This document shows positions 34,316 through 43,823 of a stretch of DNA of 64,000 bases, one piece after another. Position numbers and translations under genes: made by a program. Under the pieces are notes generated by a model that was given only the letters and a program-made list of their open reading frames with translations, searched no databases and was not told the DNA's origin. Within the stretch, counting starts at the first letter, position 1. Each line of letters begins with the position of its first letter. Origin of the DNA: Anaerosalibacter massiliensis (GTDB lineage: Bacteria > Bacillota > Clostridia > Tissierellales > Sporanaerobacteraceae); NCBI GenBank assembly GCA_000751555.1, contig CCEZ01000043.1:124001-188000 (forward strand). Direction: 5' to 3'.

Positions 34316-34350
34316 AAAATAAGTTGGCATTTTTAGCCAACTTATTTTTA
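34316..34350. terminator. Bidirectional terminator at the end of ychF
   Basis: 13-bp stem AAAATAAGTTGGC (34316-34328) with GCCAACTTATTTT (34336-34348). It overlaps the ychF stop on the minus strand. Confidence 0.75.
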
Positions 34351-35442
34351 TACATTGAATCTGAACAATACTACATCTCCATCTTGTATTATATAGTCTT
34401 TGCCCTCTAGGCGAACAAGGCCTTTTTCTTTTGCTTGAGTATTTCCACCTGCATTTATTAAATCTTTATAGTTTATAACTTCTGCTCTTATAAATCCTCT
34501 TTCCATATCTGTATGAATTTTTCCAGCAGCTTCAGGTGCTTTTGTTCCTTTTTTTATAGTCCAAGCTCTTACTTCTTGAGGACCAGCAGTTAAAAAGCTC
34601 ATAAGGCCTAGTAGATCATAGCTAACTCTTATAAGTTTATCAAGTCCTGATTCTTTAAGTCCTAGTTCATCTAAGAATATGGCTCTTTCTTCTCCTTCTA
34701 GTTGAGCAATTTCTGATTCTATCTTTGCAGATATAATTACAGTTTTTGAATTTTCCTTTTTTGCATATTCTCTTACTTTAATTACATAGGGATTATCTTC
34801 ATACCCATCTATTAAATCCTCTTCTGAAACATTGCACACATATAAAACCGGTTTCAATGAAAGGAGATTTAAGCTTTTTATAATACTATGTTCTTCTTTT
34901 GTAAAATCTAAGCTTCTAAGGGATATACCTTCTTCAATATTTTTTTTAATTCTAGATAAAAGTTCATATTCTTTCTTGTAGCTTTTATCTCCTTTTAAAT
35001 CCTTTTCTACTTTGGCAAGTCTTCTATCTATAACTTCTAAATCAGAAAGCATAAGCTCCAAATTTATAATTTCAATATCGTTTATAGGATCTATTCTTCC
35101 TTCTACATGAGTTACATTTTCATTTTCAAAGCATCTGATAACTTGAATGATAGACTCTACTTCACGAATATGTGAAAGAAATTTATTGCCTAAGCCTTCA
35201 CCATTACTAGCCCCTTTTACTAAACCAGCAATATCGAAAAATTCAATAGTAGCTGGAGTGATTTTTTCTGGATTAACAAGCTCAGCTAATTCATCTAATC
35301 TTTCATCTGGCACAGGAACAATACCTACATTTGGTTCTATAGTGCAAAACGGGTAATTTTCTGCATCTGCCTTTGCAGCTGTTAATGCATTAAAGAGAGT
35401 ACTCTTTCCTACATTTGGTAGTCCTACTATTCCTAATTTCAT
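34348..35442 (-). CDS. ychF: Ribosome-associated ATPase YchF (OLA1 family)
   Basis: Obg-family P-loop NTPase that binds ATP rather than GTP and associates with ribosomes. 364 residues, the standard length. P-loop GLPNVGKST at residue 7, switch region, DIAGLVKGAS...GLGNKFL, and the G4 variant NVSE (VCNVSEEDL) in place of NKxD, which explains the ATP preference. A coiled-coil insertion at ~130-200 and a C-terminal TGS-like domain (FLTAGPQEVRAWTIKKG) follow. Start placed at 35442 behind GAAAGGAAG; the longer frame to 35478 lacks a site. Confidence 0.96.
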   Translation of the reverse strand: MKLGIVGLPNVGKSTLFNALTAAKADAENYPFCTIEPNVGIVPVPDERLDELAELVNPEKITPATIEFFDIAGLVKGASNGEGLGNKFLSHIREVESIIQVIRCFENENVTHVEGRIDPINDIEIINLELMLSDLEVIDRRLAKVEKDLKGDKSYKKEYELLSRIKKNIEEGISLRSLDFTKEEHSIIKSLNLLSLKPVLYVCNVSEEDLIDGYEDNPYVIKVREYAKKENSKTVIISAKIESEIAQLEGEERAIFLDELGLKESGLDKLIRVSYDLLGLMSFLTAGPQEVRAWTIKKGTKAPEAAGKIHTDMERGFIRAEVINYKDLINAGGNTQAKEKGLVRLEGKDYIIQDGDVVLFRFNV

Positions 35443-35538
35443 TCCAATCTTCCTTTCGAGATTAAGTTGTTGTGTCATAAAACATTATATATTATGGTTT
35501 TTATTTATTCAATATGGAGTAGAGAATTTAAGGTTTTA

Positions 35539-35596
35539 CTTTACATAGATTTTACTTTGTCTTAACTTGGATTTAACTATTTTAAACTAATATAAA
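35539..35596 (+). promoter_or_regulatory. Pho-box-like promoter of the pst operon
   Basis: Four hexamers CTTTAC (35539), TTTTAC (35550), CTTAAC (35561) and TTTAAC (35572) are spaced exactly 11 bases apart, the geometry of PhoB/PhoP sites. They replace the -35 region of a TATAAA -10 at 35591-35596. This indicates activation under phosphate limitation. Confidence 0.7.
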
Positions 35597-35626
35597 ATTG
35601 TAATAAGAAACGAGAGGAGAATGCAA

Positions 35627-36478
35627 ATGAATATTAGTAGCTTTAAGAAAGTAATATTAATCTTGTCTTTAGTATTAGTGATTTCTGTAGTGCTATCTGG
35701 TTGTAATAGTGATTCAAAAAAAGAGACTAATTCTGAAAGTAAAGGTTCAGAGTTAAAAGGGACGGTAAATATTGTAGGTTCTACATCTGTATCATTGTTG
35801 GCAGAAGAGTTAGGAAAAGAATTTAGTAAAAAAAATCCAGAAGTAAAGGTAAATGTACAAGGAGTTGGTTCTACAGCAGGAATTAAAGCTACAATTGATA
35901 AAACAGCAGATATTGGTATAAGTTCAAGGGATTTAAAAGATGAAGAAAAGAAGTCTGGAATAAAAGAACATATAATAGCTTACGATGGCATTATAGTAGC
36001 AGTACATCCTGAAAACAAAGTGGAAGATTTAGATATGGATACTATAAGTAAAATATTTACTGGGGAAATAAAAAATTGGAGTGAAGTTGGTGGAAGTAAT
36101 GAAGAAATTTTAGTGGTTTCTAGAGAAGAAGGCTCAGGTACAAGAGGAGCTTTTGAAGAAATATTGGATTTTGATTCAGTTAGAGAAGATGCTCTTATCG
36201 CTGAAGGAAATGGAGCAGTTAAGGCCAATATAGCAAGTAAGAAAAACTCAATAGGATATTTGTCCTTATCTTATTTAGATGATACAACAAAAGGTCTTAA
36301 AATAGGCGGAGTAGAAGGAATAGTAGAAAAAATTAAATCTGGAGATTATAAAATTTCAAGACCATTTTTAATGCTTACAAATGGAGAGGAAGATTCTCTA
36401 ATAAAAGAATTTATAGATTTTGTACTAAGCGAAGAAGGTCAAAAGATAGTAGGAGAAAAACAGATTACTGTGAAATAA
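35627..36478 (+). CDS. pstS: Phosphate-binding lipoprotein
   Basis: Extracellular substrate-binding subunit of the high-affinity phosphate ABC importer. 283 residues. Lipoprotein signal with lipobox VLSGC (Cys26); mature part with VNIVGSTSVSLLAEELGKEF, the phosphate-contact SREEGSGTRGAFEE near 165, and ISSRDLKDEEK. ATG 35627 is preferred over 35621 because of spacing to GAGAGGAG. It is first in the pst operon behind a Pho-box promoter, but is separated from pstC by 580 bp holding two large inverted repeats that may set its higher expression. Confidence 0.95.
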   Translation: MNISSFKKVILILSLVLVISVVLSGCNSDSKKETNSESKGSELKGTVNIVGSTSVSLLAEELGKEFSKKNPEVKVNVQGVGSTAGIKATIDKTADIGISSRDLKDEEKKSGIKEHIIAYDGIIVAVHPENKVEDLDMDTISKIFTGEIKNWSEVGGSNEEILVVSREEGSGTRGAFEEILDFDSVREDALIAEGNGAVKANIASKKNSIGYLSLSYLDDTTKGLKIGGVEGIVEKIKSGDYKISRPFLMLTNGEEDSLIKEFIDFVLSEEGQKIVGEKQITVK

Positions 36479-36521
36479 ATGGTGGGTACTAGAATTTAAG
36501 TTTAATTAGTGCCAGTTCACG

Positions 36522-36715
36522 GATTTTAATTTATTAGGTCTTTCTTCCGAAAAAGCTTTGGAGAAAATAGGACTTAAATTTCATAAAACCCTATCGCAAA
36601 TGATGGTTATTTTCTAAATTGATTGAAAATCAATTTCACAGGTTTTGTGAAAAACTTCTTCTCTATTTTCTAACCAAAGGCTTTTTAAGTCAATAGACCT
36701 AATAAATTAAAATTC
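36522..36715. repeat. Large imperfect inverted repeat I after pstS
   Basis: Left arm 36522-36570 (ATTTTAATTTATTAGGTCTT... to GAAAATAG) pairs with right arm 36662-36715 (CTATTTTC... to GACCTAATAAATTAAAAT) around ~90 bases that themselves contain small hairpins. No coding potential is seen. Confidence 0.65.
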
Positions 36716-36761
36716 TATAGCTATGTTATTTATTTTAAATATATTAATTCTAATGGCACAA

Positions 36762-36969
36762 AATGTGAGCAAATAGAAATAAAAGATGAGTGACTTAAAA
36801 AGTTTTGCCATGAAATAATCTGAATAAAATAGAAAATGCGTTAAGAAATTTTCACTATTTGAGCGAAGCGAGTTTGAAAATATTTAGCATTTTCTATTTT
36901 ATGAGGATACTATTTCATCAAAACTTTTTTCGGAGCGAATTTTTATTTCTATTTGCGAAAATTCGCATT
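36762..36969. repeat. Large imperfect inverted repeat II before pstC
   Basis: Arms 36762-36840 and 36886-36969, each about 80 bases, share long blocks (GCAAATAGAAATAAAA; AAAGTTTT...ATGAAATA; ATAAAATAGAAAATGC) as reverse complements, with a 45-base centre. Together with repeat I it fills most of the pstS-pstC gap. Confidence 0.7.
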
Positions 36970-37061
36970 ATGTTAAAAGAAAGTGTATATTTTATTATTT
37001 TAAATCTATGGATTGGTACTAATTCAAAAGAACTATACTAATTTAAAAAGAGGTGTAATAT

Positions 37062-37931
37062 ATGACCAAATCTAATTGGCAAGAAAAACTAAATGAAAAA
37101 TTATTTTTAATAAGTGCACTAATTTCTATTATTTTAGTTTTTAGTATTACATTATTTATATTTATAAAAGGTGTACCTGCAATAAAAGAAATTGGGCTGA
37201 AAAGTTTTATATTAGGAGCTAAATGGAAGCCTGGAAATGGTCAATATGGAATCTTACCTATGATACTAGGCTCAATATATGTAACTATAGGAGCTTGTAT
37301 AATAGGAGTGCCTATAGGGGTATTTACAGCTATATATTTAAGTGAAATGGCTAATAAAAAAGTAGTGGATTTTTTAAGAAAAGTTGTAGAGTTATTAGCA
37401 GGCATACCTTCAGTAGTTTTTGGTTTCTTTGGACTTGTAACTATAGTTCCTATCATAGATAAAATATTTGGTGGAGGGGGAAATAGTCTTTTGGCTTCTT
37501 CAATAATACTTGGGATAATGATTTTGCCAACAATTATAAGTATTTCTGAAGCCTCTATGAGATCCGTTCCTAAGGAATATAAAGAAGGAGCATTGGCATT
37601 AGGCTCAACTCATTTAGACAGTATTTTCAAAGTAATATTGCCCTCTGCAAGCTCTGGAATATTTGCTTCTATTGTATTGGCATTAGGTAGAGCAATAGGT
37701 GAAACTATGGCTATTATATTAGTATCAGGTAATACTCCATTAATTCCTCATTCTGCTTTTGACAGAGTGAGAACATTGACTTCCAATATAGCCATAGAAA
37801 TGGGATATGCGTATGGACTCCATCAAGAATCACTTTTTGCTACAGGTGTTATTTTATTTGTGTTTATAATGCTTATCAATGGAGTATTTATAGCATTTAG
37901 TAGAAAAGTAGGTGAAGCTAATGACAGATAA
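37062..37931 (+). CDS. pstC: Phosphate ABC transporter permease PstC
   Basis: Inner-membrane subunit, 289 residues, with six predicted helices. IFIKGVPAIKEIGLKSFILG.KW.PGNGQYGILPMILGSIYVT is the conserved periplasmic entry, and the EAA loop that docks to PstB reads SEASMRSVPKEYKEGALALGSTHLDSIFKVILPSASSGI near 167-205. Start has AAAGAGGTG. Its 3' end overlaps the pstA start by 11 bases. Confidence 0.95.
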   Translation: MTKSNWQEKLNEKLFLISALISIILVFSITLFIFIKGVPAIKEIGLKSFILGAKWKPGNGQYGILPMILGSIYVTIGACIIGVPIGVFTAIYLSEMANKKVVDFLRKVVELLAGIPSVVFGFFGLVTIVPIIDKIFGGGGNSLLASSIILGIMILPTIISISEASMRSVPKEYKEGALALGSTHLDSIFKVILPSASSGIFASIVLALGRAIGETMAIILVSGNTPLIPHSAFDRVRTLTSNIAIEMGYAYGLHQESLFATGVILFVFIMLINGVFIAFSRKVGEANDR

Positions 37932-38793
37932 AAGTTTGCAATTGACAGGTAAAAGTTTACAAAGAAATCAAATAAATATTAAAAGTTTAAAAGAAAAATT
38001 TATTAAAGGGCTCATTTATTTTTCTGTATTTTTAACCTTTGGAATAGTTTTATGGATACTTGTTCATATAGTATTTAATGGATTTGTAAAGGCTAATAAG
38101 ATGAATATTCTTAGTGGAGATGAAAGTATTTTACCTATTCTCATGAATACTTTTTATATTGTAGTATTAGCAGTATTTATTTCTACTCCTATAGGTATTT
38201 GGACAGCTATTTATTTAAATGAATATGCTGGAAAAAGTAAATTAGTCCATTTAATACGTTTTGCTATTCAAAGTTTGGCTGGCATACCTTCTATAATATT
38301 TGGACTTTTTGGAATGATTGTTTTTGTTGTAGGATTAAATCTTAATTGGTCTATACTTTCAGGGGCTTTGACCCTTAGTATTATGATTCTTCCTATAATA
38401 ATTAAAACTACTGAAGAAGCTTTAAAAACAGTACCTCTATCTATAAGAGAAGGAAGCTTGGCATTAGGAGCTTCAAAACTTAGAACTATAAAAGGTGTGG
38501 TCATTCCTAGTGCTCTTCCTGGAATAATTATTTCGATTATTTTAAGTATAGGTAGAATAGTAGGAGAGACGGCGGCAGTTTATTTAACAGCTGGAATGGT
38601 ACCTAGGTTAGCTGGTAGTCCCTTAGAATCTGGGAGAACTTTATCAGTACATTTATATATTTTAGCAAAAGAAGGAGTTTCTTTTGAAAGTGCTTATTTT
38701 ACAGCTACTATTTTAGTTATATTTATATTATTTGTAAATATGATTTCAAATAAATTAGCTAAAAAGTATAACAAAAAGTTAAAAGGGAATTAA
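37921..38793 (+). CDS. pstA: Phosphate ABC transporter permease PstA
   Basis: Second permease subunit, 290 residues, six helices. PILMNTFYIVVLAVFISTPIGIWTAIYLNEYAG and the EAA loop TTEEALKTVPLSIREGSLALGASKLRTIKGVVIPSALPGI are characteristic. ATG at 37921 follows GTAGGTGAAG within pstC; a GTG nine bases earlier is the alternative. Twelve bases separate it from pstB. Confidence 0.94.
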   Translation: MTDKSLQLTGKSLQRNQINIKSLKEKFIKGLIYFSVFLTFGIVLWILVHIVFNGFVKANKMNILSGDESILPILMNTFYIVVLAVFISTPIGIWTAIYLNEYAGKSKLVHLIRFAIQSLAGIPSIIFGLFGMIVFVVGLNLNWSILSGALTLSIMILPIIIKTTEEALKTVPLSIREGSLALGASKLRTIKGVVIPSALPGIIISIILSIGRIVGETAAVYLTAGMVPRLAGSPLESGRTLSVHLYILAKEGVSFESAYFTATILVIFILFVNMISNKLAKKYNKKLKGN

Positions 38794-38805
38794 GGGGGAG
38801 TCATA

Positions 38806-39558
38806 ATGAATAGCAAGATAATTGTGGACAATTTAAATTTTTATTATGGAAATATGAAAGTGCTTAATAGTATAGATATTTCCTTCTATGAAAATAGTAT
38901 AACTGCTTTAATAGGACCTTCTGGATGTGGAAAGACAAGCTTTTTAAGAATATTAAACAGATTAAATGATACTGTATCTAATGTAAAAGTAGAAGGGAAT
39001 ATAGTATTGGATGGAACAGATATATATAAAGATATGGATCCTATAACTCTTAGAAAAAAGGTAGGAATGGTATTTCAAAAGCCAAATCCCTTTCCTATGA
39101 GTATATATGATAATGTAGCCTATGGGCCTAGGGTTCATGGAATAAAGAAAAAAAATGAATTAAATGAGATAGTTGAAAGGAGTTTAAAATCAGCTTTTCT
39201 ATGGGATGAGGTAAAAGATAGATTAAATAAATCTGCATTGAGCCTTTCAGGAGGTCAACAACAAAGACTTTGTATAGCTAGAGCGTTGGCAGTGGAACCA
39301 AAGGTTATACTTATGGATGAGCCTACTTCTGCCCTTGATCCTATAGCCACATCAAAAATTGAAGATTTAATAACTACTTTAAAAGAAAATTATACAGTTA
39401 TAATAGTTACTCACTCTATGCAACAGGCGGCTAGAATTTCAGATTATACGGCATTTTTTCTTTTAGGTAAATTAGTTGAGCATGAGAAAACTAAATATAT
39501 TTTTGAATCTCCAAGGGATAAGAGAACTAAGGACTATATCACAGGCATGTTTGGCTAA
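38806..39558 (+). CDS. pstB: Phosphate ABC transporter ATPase PstB
   Basis: Energises phosphate import. 250 residues, the usual length. Walker [13 protein letters not shown] near 37, Q-loop [19 protein letters not shown], signature [15 protein letters not shown] near 147, Walker [14 protein letters not shown] and H-loop VTHSMQQA. phoU does not follow; the operon ends in a terminator overlapping the stop. Confidence 0.97.
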   Translation: MNSKIIVDNLNFYYGNMKVLNSIDISFYENSITALIGPSGCGKTSFLRILNRLNDTVSNVKVEGNIVLDGTDIYKDMDPITLRKKVGMVFQKPNPFPMSIYDNVAYGPRVHGIKKKNELNEIVERSLKSAFLWDEVKDRLNKSALSLSGGQQQRLCIARALAVEPKVILMDEPTSALDPIATSKIEDLITTLKENYTVIIVTHSMQQAARISDYTAFFLLGKLVEHEKTKYIFESPRDKRTKDYITGMFG

Positions 39559-39588
39559 AAGGCATAAATATGCCTGTGTTTTTTTAAT
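39541..39588 (+). terminator. Intrinsic terminator of the pst operon
   Basis: ACAGGCAT (39541-39548) can pair with ATGCCTGT (39570-39577); an inner AGGCAT can pair with ATGCCT. A run of seven T follows. Confidence 0.65.
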
Positions 39589-39634
39589 ATTTTTTGTTTT
39601 AAATGGAATAATAAAGTTTAAAGGAGGTTTTTTA

Positions 39635-40108
39635 ATGAGGAAGATTAGAAGAAAGTTACTAGGTTTACTTATTATAGTTACAATAATGTCTTTATTTGCC
39701 ATTGGATGTAAAAAAACAGATATAGAAAATTCAAAAGAAGAGCCAGAGAAAAAAGATGTAAGTACAAATATAGGAGGAAGTAAAAATAAGGAGTTAGTAG
39801 ATAGGGGAGAAAATATTGCAGATAATTTAGTAGAGCTAATAGGTATAGAAGGAGCGACAGCAATAATATATGAAAATCAGGCTATAGTAGCTGTGGAGAT
39901 AGCTGATAGTGTTGAATTAAATGAGGAATTGATTAATATGATAAAAGAAACTGCTATGAAAGCTGATGGACAAATAAAAGATGTTAAACTAATTGCAGAT
40001 GACAAAACATTTGATATAATAGATAATATAGCTCAATCACTTATTAAAGGAGATAGTGTTAACAACTATAATACAGAAATAAATAAGATAGTTAAAAGGG
40101 CAAGATAA
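39635..40108 (+). CDS. YhcN/YlaJ-family sporulation lipoprotein
   Basis: 157-residue lipoprotein: signal helix LLGLLIIVTIMSLFAIGC with lipid Cys26, a polar linker, then the YhcN/YlaJ domain (ENIADNLVELIGIEGATAIIYENQAIVAVEIAD... VKLIADDKTFDIIDNIAQSL). Family members occur in the spore coat or cortex membranes and affect germination. Start at 39635 behind AAAGGAGG; longer frames reach back into pstB and have no site. Monocistronic, with its own terminator. Confidence 0.85.
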   Translation: MRKIRRKLLGLLIIVTIMSLFAIGCKKTDIENSKEEPEKKDVSTNIGGSKNKELVDRGENIADNLVELIGIEGATAIIYENQAIVAVEIADSVELNEELINMIKETAMKADGQIKDVKLIADDKTFDIIDNIAQSLIKGDSVNNYNTEINKIVKRAR

Positions 40109-40123
40109 TTGAAAGATATAGTC

Positions 40124-40152
40124 AAAACCTGGTCTTATGACTAGGTTTTTTC
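40124..40152 (+). terminator. Intrinsic terminator
   Basis: AAAACCTGGTC (40124-40134) with GACTAGGTTTT (40139-40149), TTAT loop, T-run. Confidence 0.75.
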
Positions 40153-40227
40153 ATATAATAACTAATAACTTATATTTTTATATTTAAATATGGGTAATAT
40201 AAAAATAAATGGGTTAAGGAGGTAATT

Positions 40228-41502
40228 TTGTTGGCACCAATAAATGAAAGAATGAATATAGGTAAAGGAATAAATTTAAATCTAATTAAAACTAATAAGT
40301 TTAAATCAAATTTAGTAAGTCTTTATATGGAAATGCCTTTAGATAAGGATGATGTTACAAAGAATGCATTGATTCCCTTAGTTCTAAAAAGAGGTACGAA
40401 TAAATATACTACTAATTTAGATATTGAAAGAAAATTGGAAGAATTATATGGAGCAGAATTCAGCTTAAATATTAATAAAAAAGGGGAAAGGCATGTATTA
40501 AGATTTACCATAGAAAGTCCAAAAGGTATTTATGTAGAAGATGAGAAATATTTTTATGATGTAATTGATTTTTTAAAGGAAATAGTATTTAATCCATATC
40601 TAGAGGAGAATAGTTTTAGTAAGAAATATGTAGAGCAAGAAAAAGAAAATTTAAAGAAAATAATAGAAGGAAAAATAAATGATAAAAGATCTTATGCTAT
40701 AACTAGATGTATAGAGGAAATGTGCAAAAATGAAAAGTTCAGTATTTATGAATATGGTTATGTAGAAGATTTAGATTCTATTAATAATCAAAATTTATAT
40801 AGCCGCTACGAATATATTTTAAATACTAGTCCTATAGAAATATTTTTTATTGGAGACTATGATGACAATATTGTAGAATATATGGAAGATACATTTAGAA
40901 TAGATAGAGAAAATATAGTAGATGTTCCTAGGGAAAAAATTATAAATGGAGTACAGACTAAAAATATGGTCCGTGAAGATATGTCAATAAGCCAAGGAAA
41001 ATTAGTAATGGGTTACAGAACAAGCATTCCCTATGAAGATGATCTCTATAATGCATTATTAGTTGCTAGTGAAATATTAGGTGGCGGGCCAAATTCAAAA
41101 CTATTTAGAACTGTGAGAGAAAAGGAAAGCCTTGCATACTATATAGGTTCTATGGTATATAAATACAAATCTATAATGCTTATAGATGCAGGTATTGATT
41201 TTGATAAATATGAAAAGACATTGGAAATAACTAGAGGACAAATAGATGAATTGAAAAATGGAGTATTTACCGATGAGGATATAGAAATTGCGAAAAAATC
41301 TATAGTTACTTCTTTAAAATCTGTAACAGATAGCAATTATTTAATATCTGAATTCTTTTTAAGTCAAATATTATCCAATGACAATAGTACTATTGATGAA
41401 ACAATAGAAAGCATTTTAAATGTGAATAAAGAAGAGATAATAGAAGCTTCTAATAAAATAAACATAGATACAATATACTTTTTAAGAAATGAAAATCTGT
41501 AA
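40228..41502 (+). CDS. yfmF: M16-family peptidase-like protein, YfmF type
   Basis: 424 residues of the insulinase/M16 fold without the HxxEH zinc motif (the equivalent region reads KNALIPLVLKRGTNKY), so it is the non-catalytic partner of the next gene. In Bacillus subtilis the YfmF/YfmH pair is linked to 5-aminopentanol modification of EF-P. DPETVARE-like segments are replaced by GYRTSIPYEDDLYNALLVASEILGGGPNSKLFRTVREKESLAYYIGS. Start is TTG at 40228 six bases after AAGGAGG. The next gene follows by 17 bp. Confidence 0.85.
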   Translation: MLAPINERMNIGKGINLNLIKTNKFKSNLVSLYMEMPLDKDDVTKNALIPLVLKRGTNKYTTNLDIERKLEELYGAEFSLNINKKGERHVLRFTIESPKGIYVEDEKYFYDVIDFLKEIVFNPYLEENSFSKKYVEQEKENLKKIIEGKINDKRSYAITRCIEEMCKNEKFSIYEYGYVEDLDSINNQNLYSRYEYILNTSPIEIFFIGDYDDNIVEYMEDTFRIDRENIVDVPREKIINGVQTKNMVREDMSISQGKLVMGYRTSIPYEDDLYNALLVASEILGGGPNSKLFRTVREKESLAYYIGSMVYKYKSIMLIDAGIDFDKYEKTLEITRGQIDELKNGVFTDEDIEIAKKSIVTSLKSVTDSNYLISEFFLSQILSNDNSTIDETIESILNVNKEEIIEASNKINIDTIYFLRNENL

Positions 41503-41519
41503 TCTAGGAGGTATATACT

Positions 41520-42809
41520 TTGGATAAGAAAATATATAAAAACCAAAAAATAGATGAAGAAATGTTTTTCTATGAATCAGAAAGTGGCCTTAGAGTCTAT
41601 TTAGTGCCTAAAAAAGGATATATGAAAAAACATGCTGTATTTGCAACTAAATATGGCTCAAATGACAATAAATTTATCCCTATAGGGAAAAAAGAAATGA
41701 TTGAAGTTCCAGAAGGAATTGCTCATTTTCTAGAGCATAAATTATTTGAAGAACCAGATGAAAATATATTTGATCAGTTTTCAAAATTTGGTGCTAGTGT
41801 GAATGCCTATACAAATTTTAATCAAACAGCATATCTTTTTTCTTGCACTGACAATTTTTATGAAAGCTTGGAACTTTTAATTAAATTTGTTCAAAATCCA
41901 TATTTTACTGATGAGAATGTAGATAAAGAAAAAGGTATAATAGCTCAGGAAATAAAAATGTATGAGGATAGTCCAGGATGGAAGGTGTTTTTTAATTGTT
42001 TAACAGGAATGTATCATAATCATCCTGTCAAAATAGATATAGCAGGTACTGTGGAAAGTATTCAAAAAATTGATAAAGAAACTCTTTATACCTGCTACAA
42101 TACATTTTATCATCCTAAAAATATGGTTCTATTCTTAGTAGGAGATATATCTTTTGATGAAGTAATAAAAGTAGTAGAGAAATCTGAAAAAAAAGATATT
42201 AAAAATAATATAGAAGAAATAACTCGTATATATTCTGAAGAACCAAGGGAAATTAAAGAGAAATACATAGAGGAAAATTTAGTTACCTCTATACCTATAT
42301 TTACTATAGGTTTTAAAGATGATGATGTAGGATTAGATGGAAAGAAATTAGTGAAAAAAGAAATTGCTACAAATATATTATTAGATATGTTATTTGGAAG
42401 AAGCTCTAAATTTTATCAGGAGCTTTATAATGAGGGACTTGTAGATAGTAGTTTTGGTGGACAGTATATTGGGCACAAAAGCTATGGGCATTCTATTATA
42501 GCGGGTCAATCATATAAGCCAGAAATAGTGCTTGAAAAGACAAATTTGTATTTAGAAAATATGAGAAATAAAGGATTAAATAAAGAAGATTTTGAAAGGA
42601 TTAAAAAGAAAAATATAGGATCTAATATTATGGGCTTTAATTCAATAGATTTTATAGCTAATAATTTTATAAATTATTTATTCTTAGATTTTTCCTTTAT
42701 TGATTATATAGATCTCTATGATTCCATATCCTTTGATGATATATCAAATAGATTTAATAATCACTATAGAAAAGATAATTATACATTATCTGTAGTAAAA
42801 CCTGTTTAA
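41520..42809 (+). CDS. yfmH: M16-family zinc peptidase, YfmH type
   Basis: 429 residues. The inverted zinc motif HxxEH is present in GIAHFLEHKLFEEP (near residue 70), and the downstream Glu lies in EKGIIAQEIKMYEDSPGW. The C-terminal half contains MLFGRSSKFYQELYNEGLVDSSFGG. It forms a heteromeric pair with the preceding inactive homologue. Cytosolic, no signal peptide. Start is TTG behind CTAGGAGG. Confidence 0.88.
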   Translation: MDKKIYKNQKIDEEMFFYESESGLRVYLVPKKGYMKKHAVFATKYGSNDNKFIPIGKKEMIEVPEGIAHFLEHKLFEEPDENIFDQFSKFGASVNAYTNFNQTAYLFSCTDNFYESLELLIKFVQNPYFTDENVDKEKGIIAQEIKMYEDSPGWKVFFNCLTGMYHNHPVKIDIAGTVESIQKIDKETLYTCYNTFYHPKNMVLFLVGDISFDEVIKVVEKSEKKDIKNNIEEITRIYSEEPREIKEKYIEENLVTSIPIFTIGFKDDDVGLDGKKLVKKEIATNILLDMLFGRSSKFYQELYNEGLVDSSFGGQYIGHKSYGHSIIAGQSYKPEIVLEKTNLYLENMRNKGLNKEDFERIKKKNIGSNIMGFNSIDFIANNFINYLFLDFSFIDYIDLYDSISFDDISNRFNNHYRKDNYTLSVVKPV

Positions 42810-42873
42810 ATTCTTTTAAATTTTTCTATTTTATGTTATATTTAGGACGTAGGTATAGAAAGGGGGTTAATAT

Positions 42874-43611
42874 ATGGACCCTGTAGCTTTTAAAATATTT
42901 GGAATAGAGGTAATGTGGTATGGAATACTTATTTCTTCTGGTATCATAATAGGTGCAATACTTGCGTTTAGAGAAGCAAGAAGAGTGGGCTTTGATGAAG
43001 AAACATTAATAGATCTATTATTATATGCTATTCCCCTCTCTATAGTAGGTGCAAGAATATACTACGTAATCTTTAGTTGGGATTATTATGGCAATAATTT
43101 AAAAGAAATTTTCCACATGAGAGGTGGAGGATTAGCAATACATGGAGCTATTGCTGCTGCAGTAATAGTAACTGTGATATTTTGTAAGAAGAGGAAAGTA
43201 GATTTCTGGCAGGTAACAGATATAACTGCCCCAAGTATTATACTAGGTCAGGCTATTGGCAGATGGGGAAATTATATAAATCAGGAAGCTCATGGAGGAC
43301 CGACAGATTTACCTTGGGGAATTATAGTTGATGGTGTAAAAGTTCATCCTACTTTCCTATATGAATCATTGTGGAATTTTATAGTTTTTTTCTATTTAAT
43401 TTGGTATAGAAAAAACAAAGAAAAAGTAACAGGAGAAACTTTCCTATTGTATTTGATATTATATTCTATTGGAAGGTTTTTTATTGAAGGGCTTAGGACT
43501 GATAGTTTAATGCTAGGACCAATTCGAATAGCTCAACTTGTAAGCCTATCACTTATAGCTGTTTCTATATTGATTTTTTTCTACAGAAGAAAAAAATTAT
43601 ATAGGATTTAA
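42874..43611 (+). CDS. lgt: Prolipoprotein diacylglyceryl transferase
   Basis: Membrane enzyme that adds diacylglycerol to the lipobox cysteine of prolipoproteins such as PstS and the YhcN-like protein here. 245 residues, seven helices. Lgt signature GQAIGRWGNYINQEAHGGPT with the essential Arg and the conserved HG in GGLAIHGAI, plus GARIYYVIFSWDYY. Start has AAAGGGGG. A terminator follows directly. Confidence 0.95.
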   Translation: MDPVAFKIFGIEVMWYGILISSGIIIGAILAFREARRVGFDEETLIDLLLYAIPLSIVGARIYYVIFSWDYYGNNLKEIFHMRGGGLAIHGAIAAAVIVTVIFCKKRKVDFWQVTDITAPSIILGQAIGRWGNYINQEAHGGPTDLPWGIIVDGVKVHPTFLYESLWNFIVFFYLIWYRKNKEKVTGETFLLYLILYSIGRFFIEGLRTDSLMLGPIRIAQLVSLSLIAVSILIFFYRRKKLYRI

Positions 43612-43641
43612 AAGAGCAGCATATATTCTGCTCTTTTTTAA
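43610..43641 (+). terminator. Intrinsic terminator after lgt
   Basis: 10-bp stem AAAAGAGCAG (43610-43619) with CTGCTCTTTT (43628-43637), then TTAA. Confidence 0.8.
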
Positions 43642-43726
43642 TGTCTAAAAATAGCAAAATTACATTTATTATATAGATATTTAAATATTATTATAGTTTT
43701 TATGGAGTAGTAAAAAAAAGCTATTT

Positions 43727-43780
43727 AAAATCTAATTAAAATAGGACGAAAGTCCTAGATATTATTTAGATTTTTTTTAT
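43727..43780 (+). terminator. Second hairpin with T-run upstream of mraZ
   Basis: Two-tier stem: AAAATCTAA (43727-43735) with TTAGATTTT (about 43766-43774) and inner TAGGAC with GTCCTA around GAAA, followed by eight or more T. It stands alone between lgt and mraZ and could be an attenuator for the dcw operon. Confidence 0.5.
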
Positions 43781-43823
43781 TTTTTTGAAGGATTTTACGA
43801 ATAATTATAGAAATAAATAAGTG

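Noticed and set aside
36859-37041. 60-codon ORF in the pstS-pstC gap
   Set aside because: It is formed by one arm of inverted repeat II and has no coding character.
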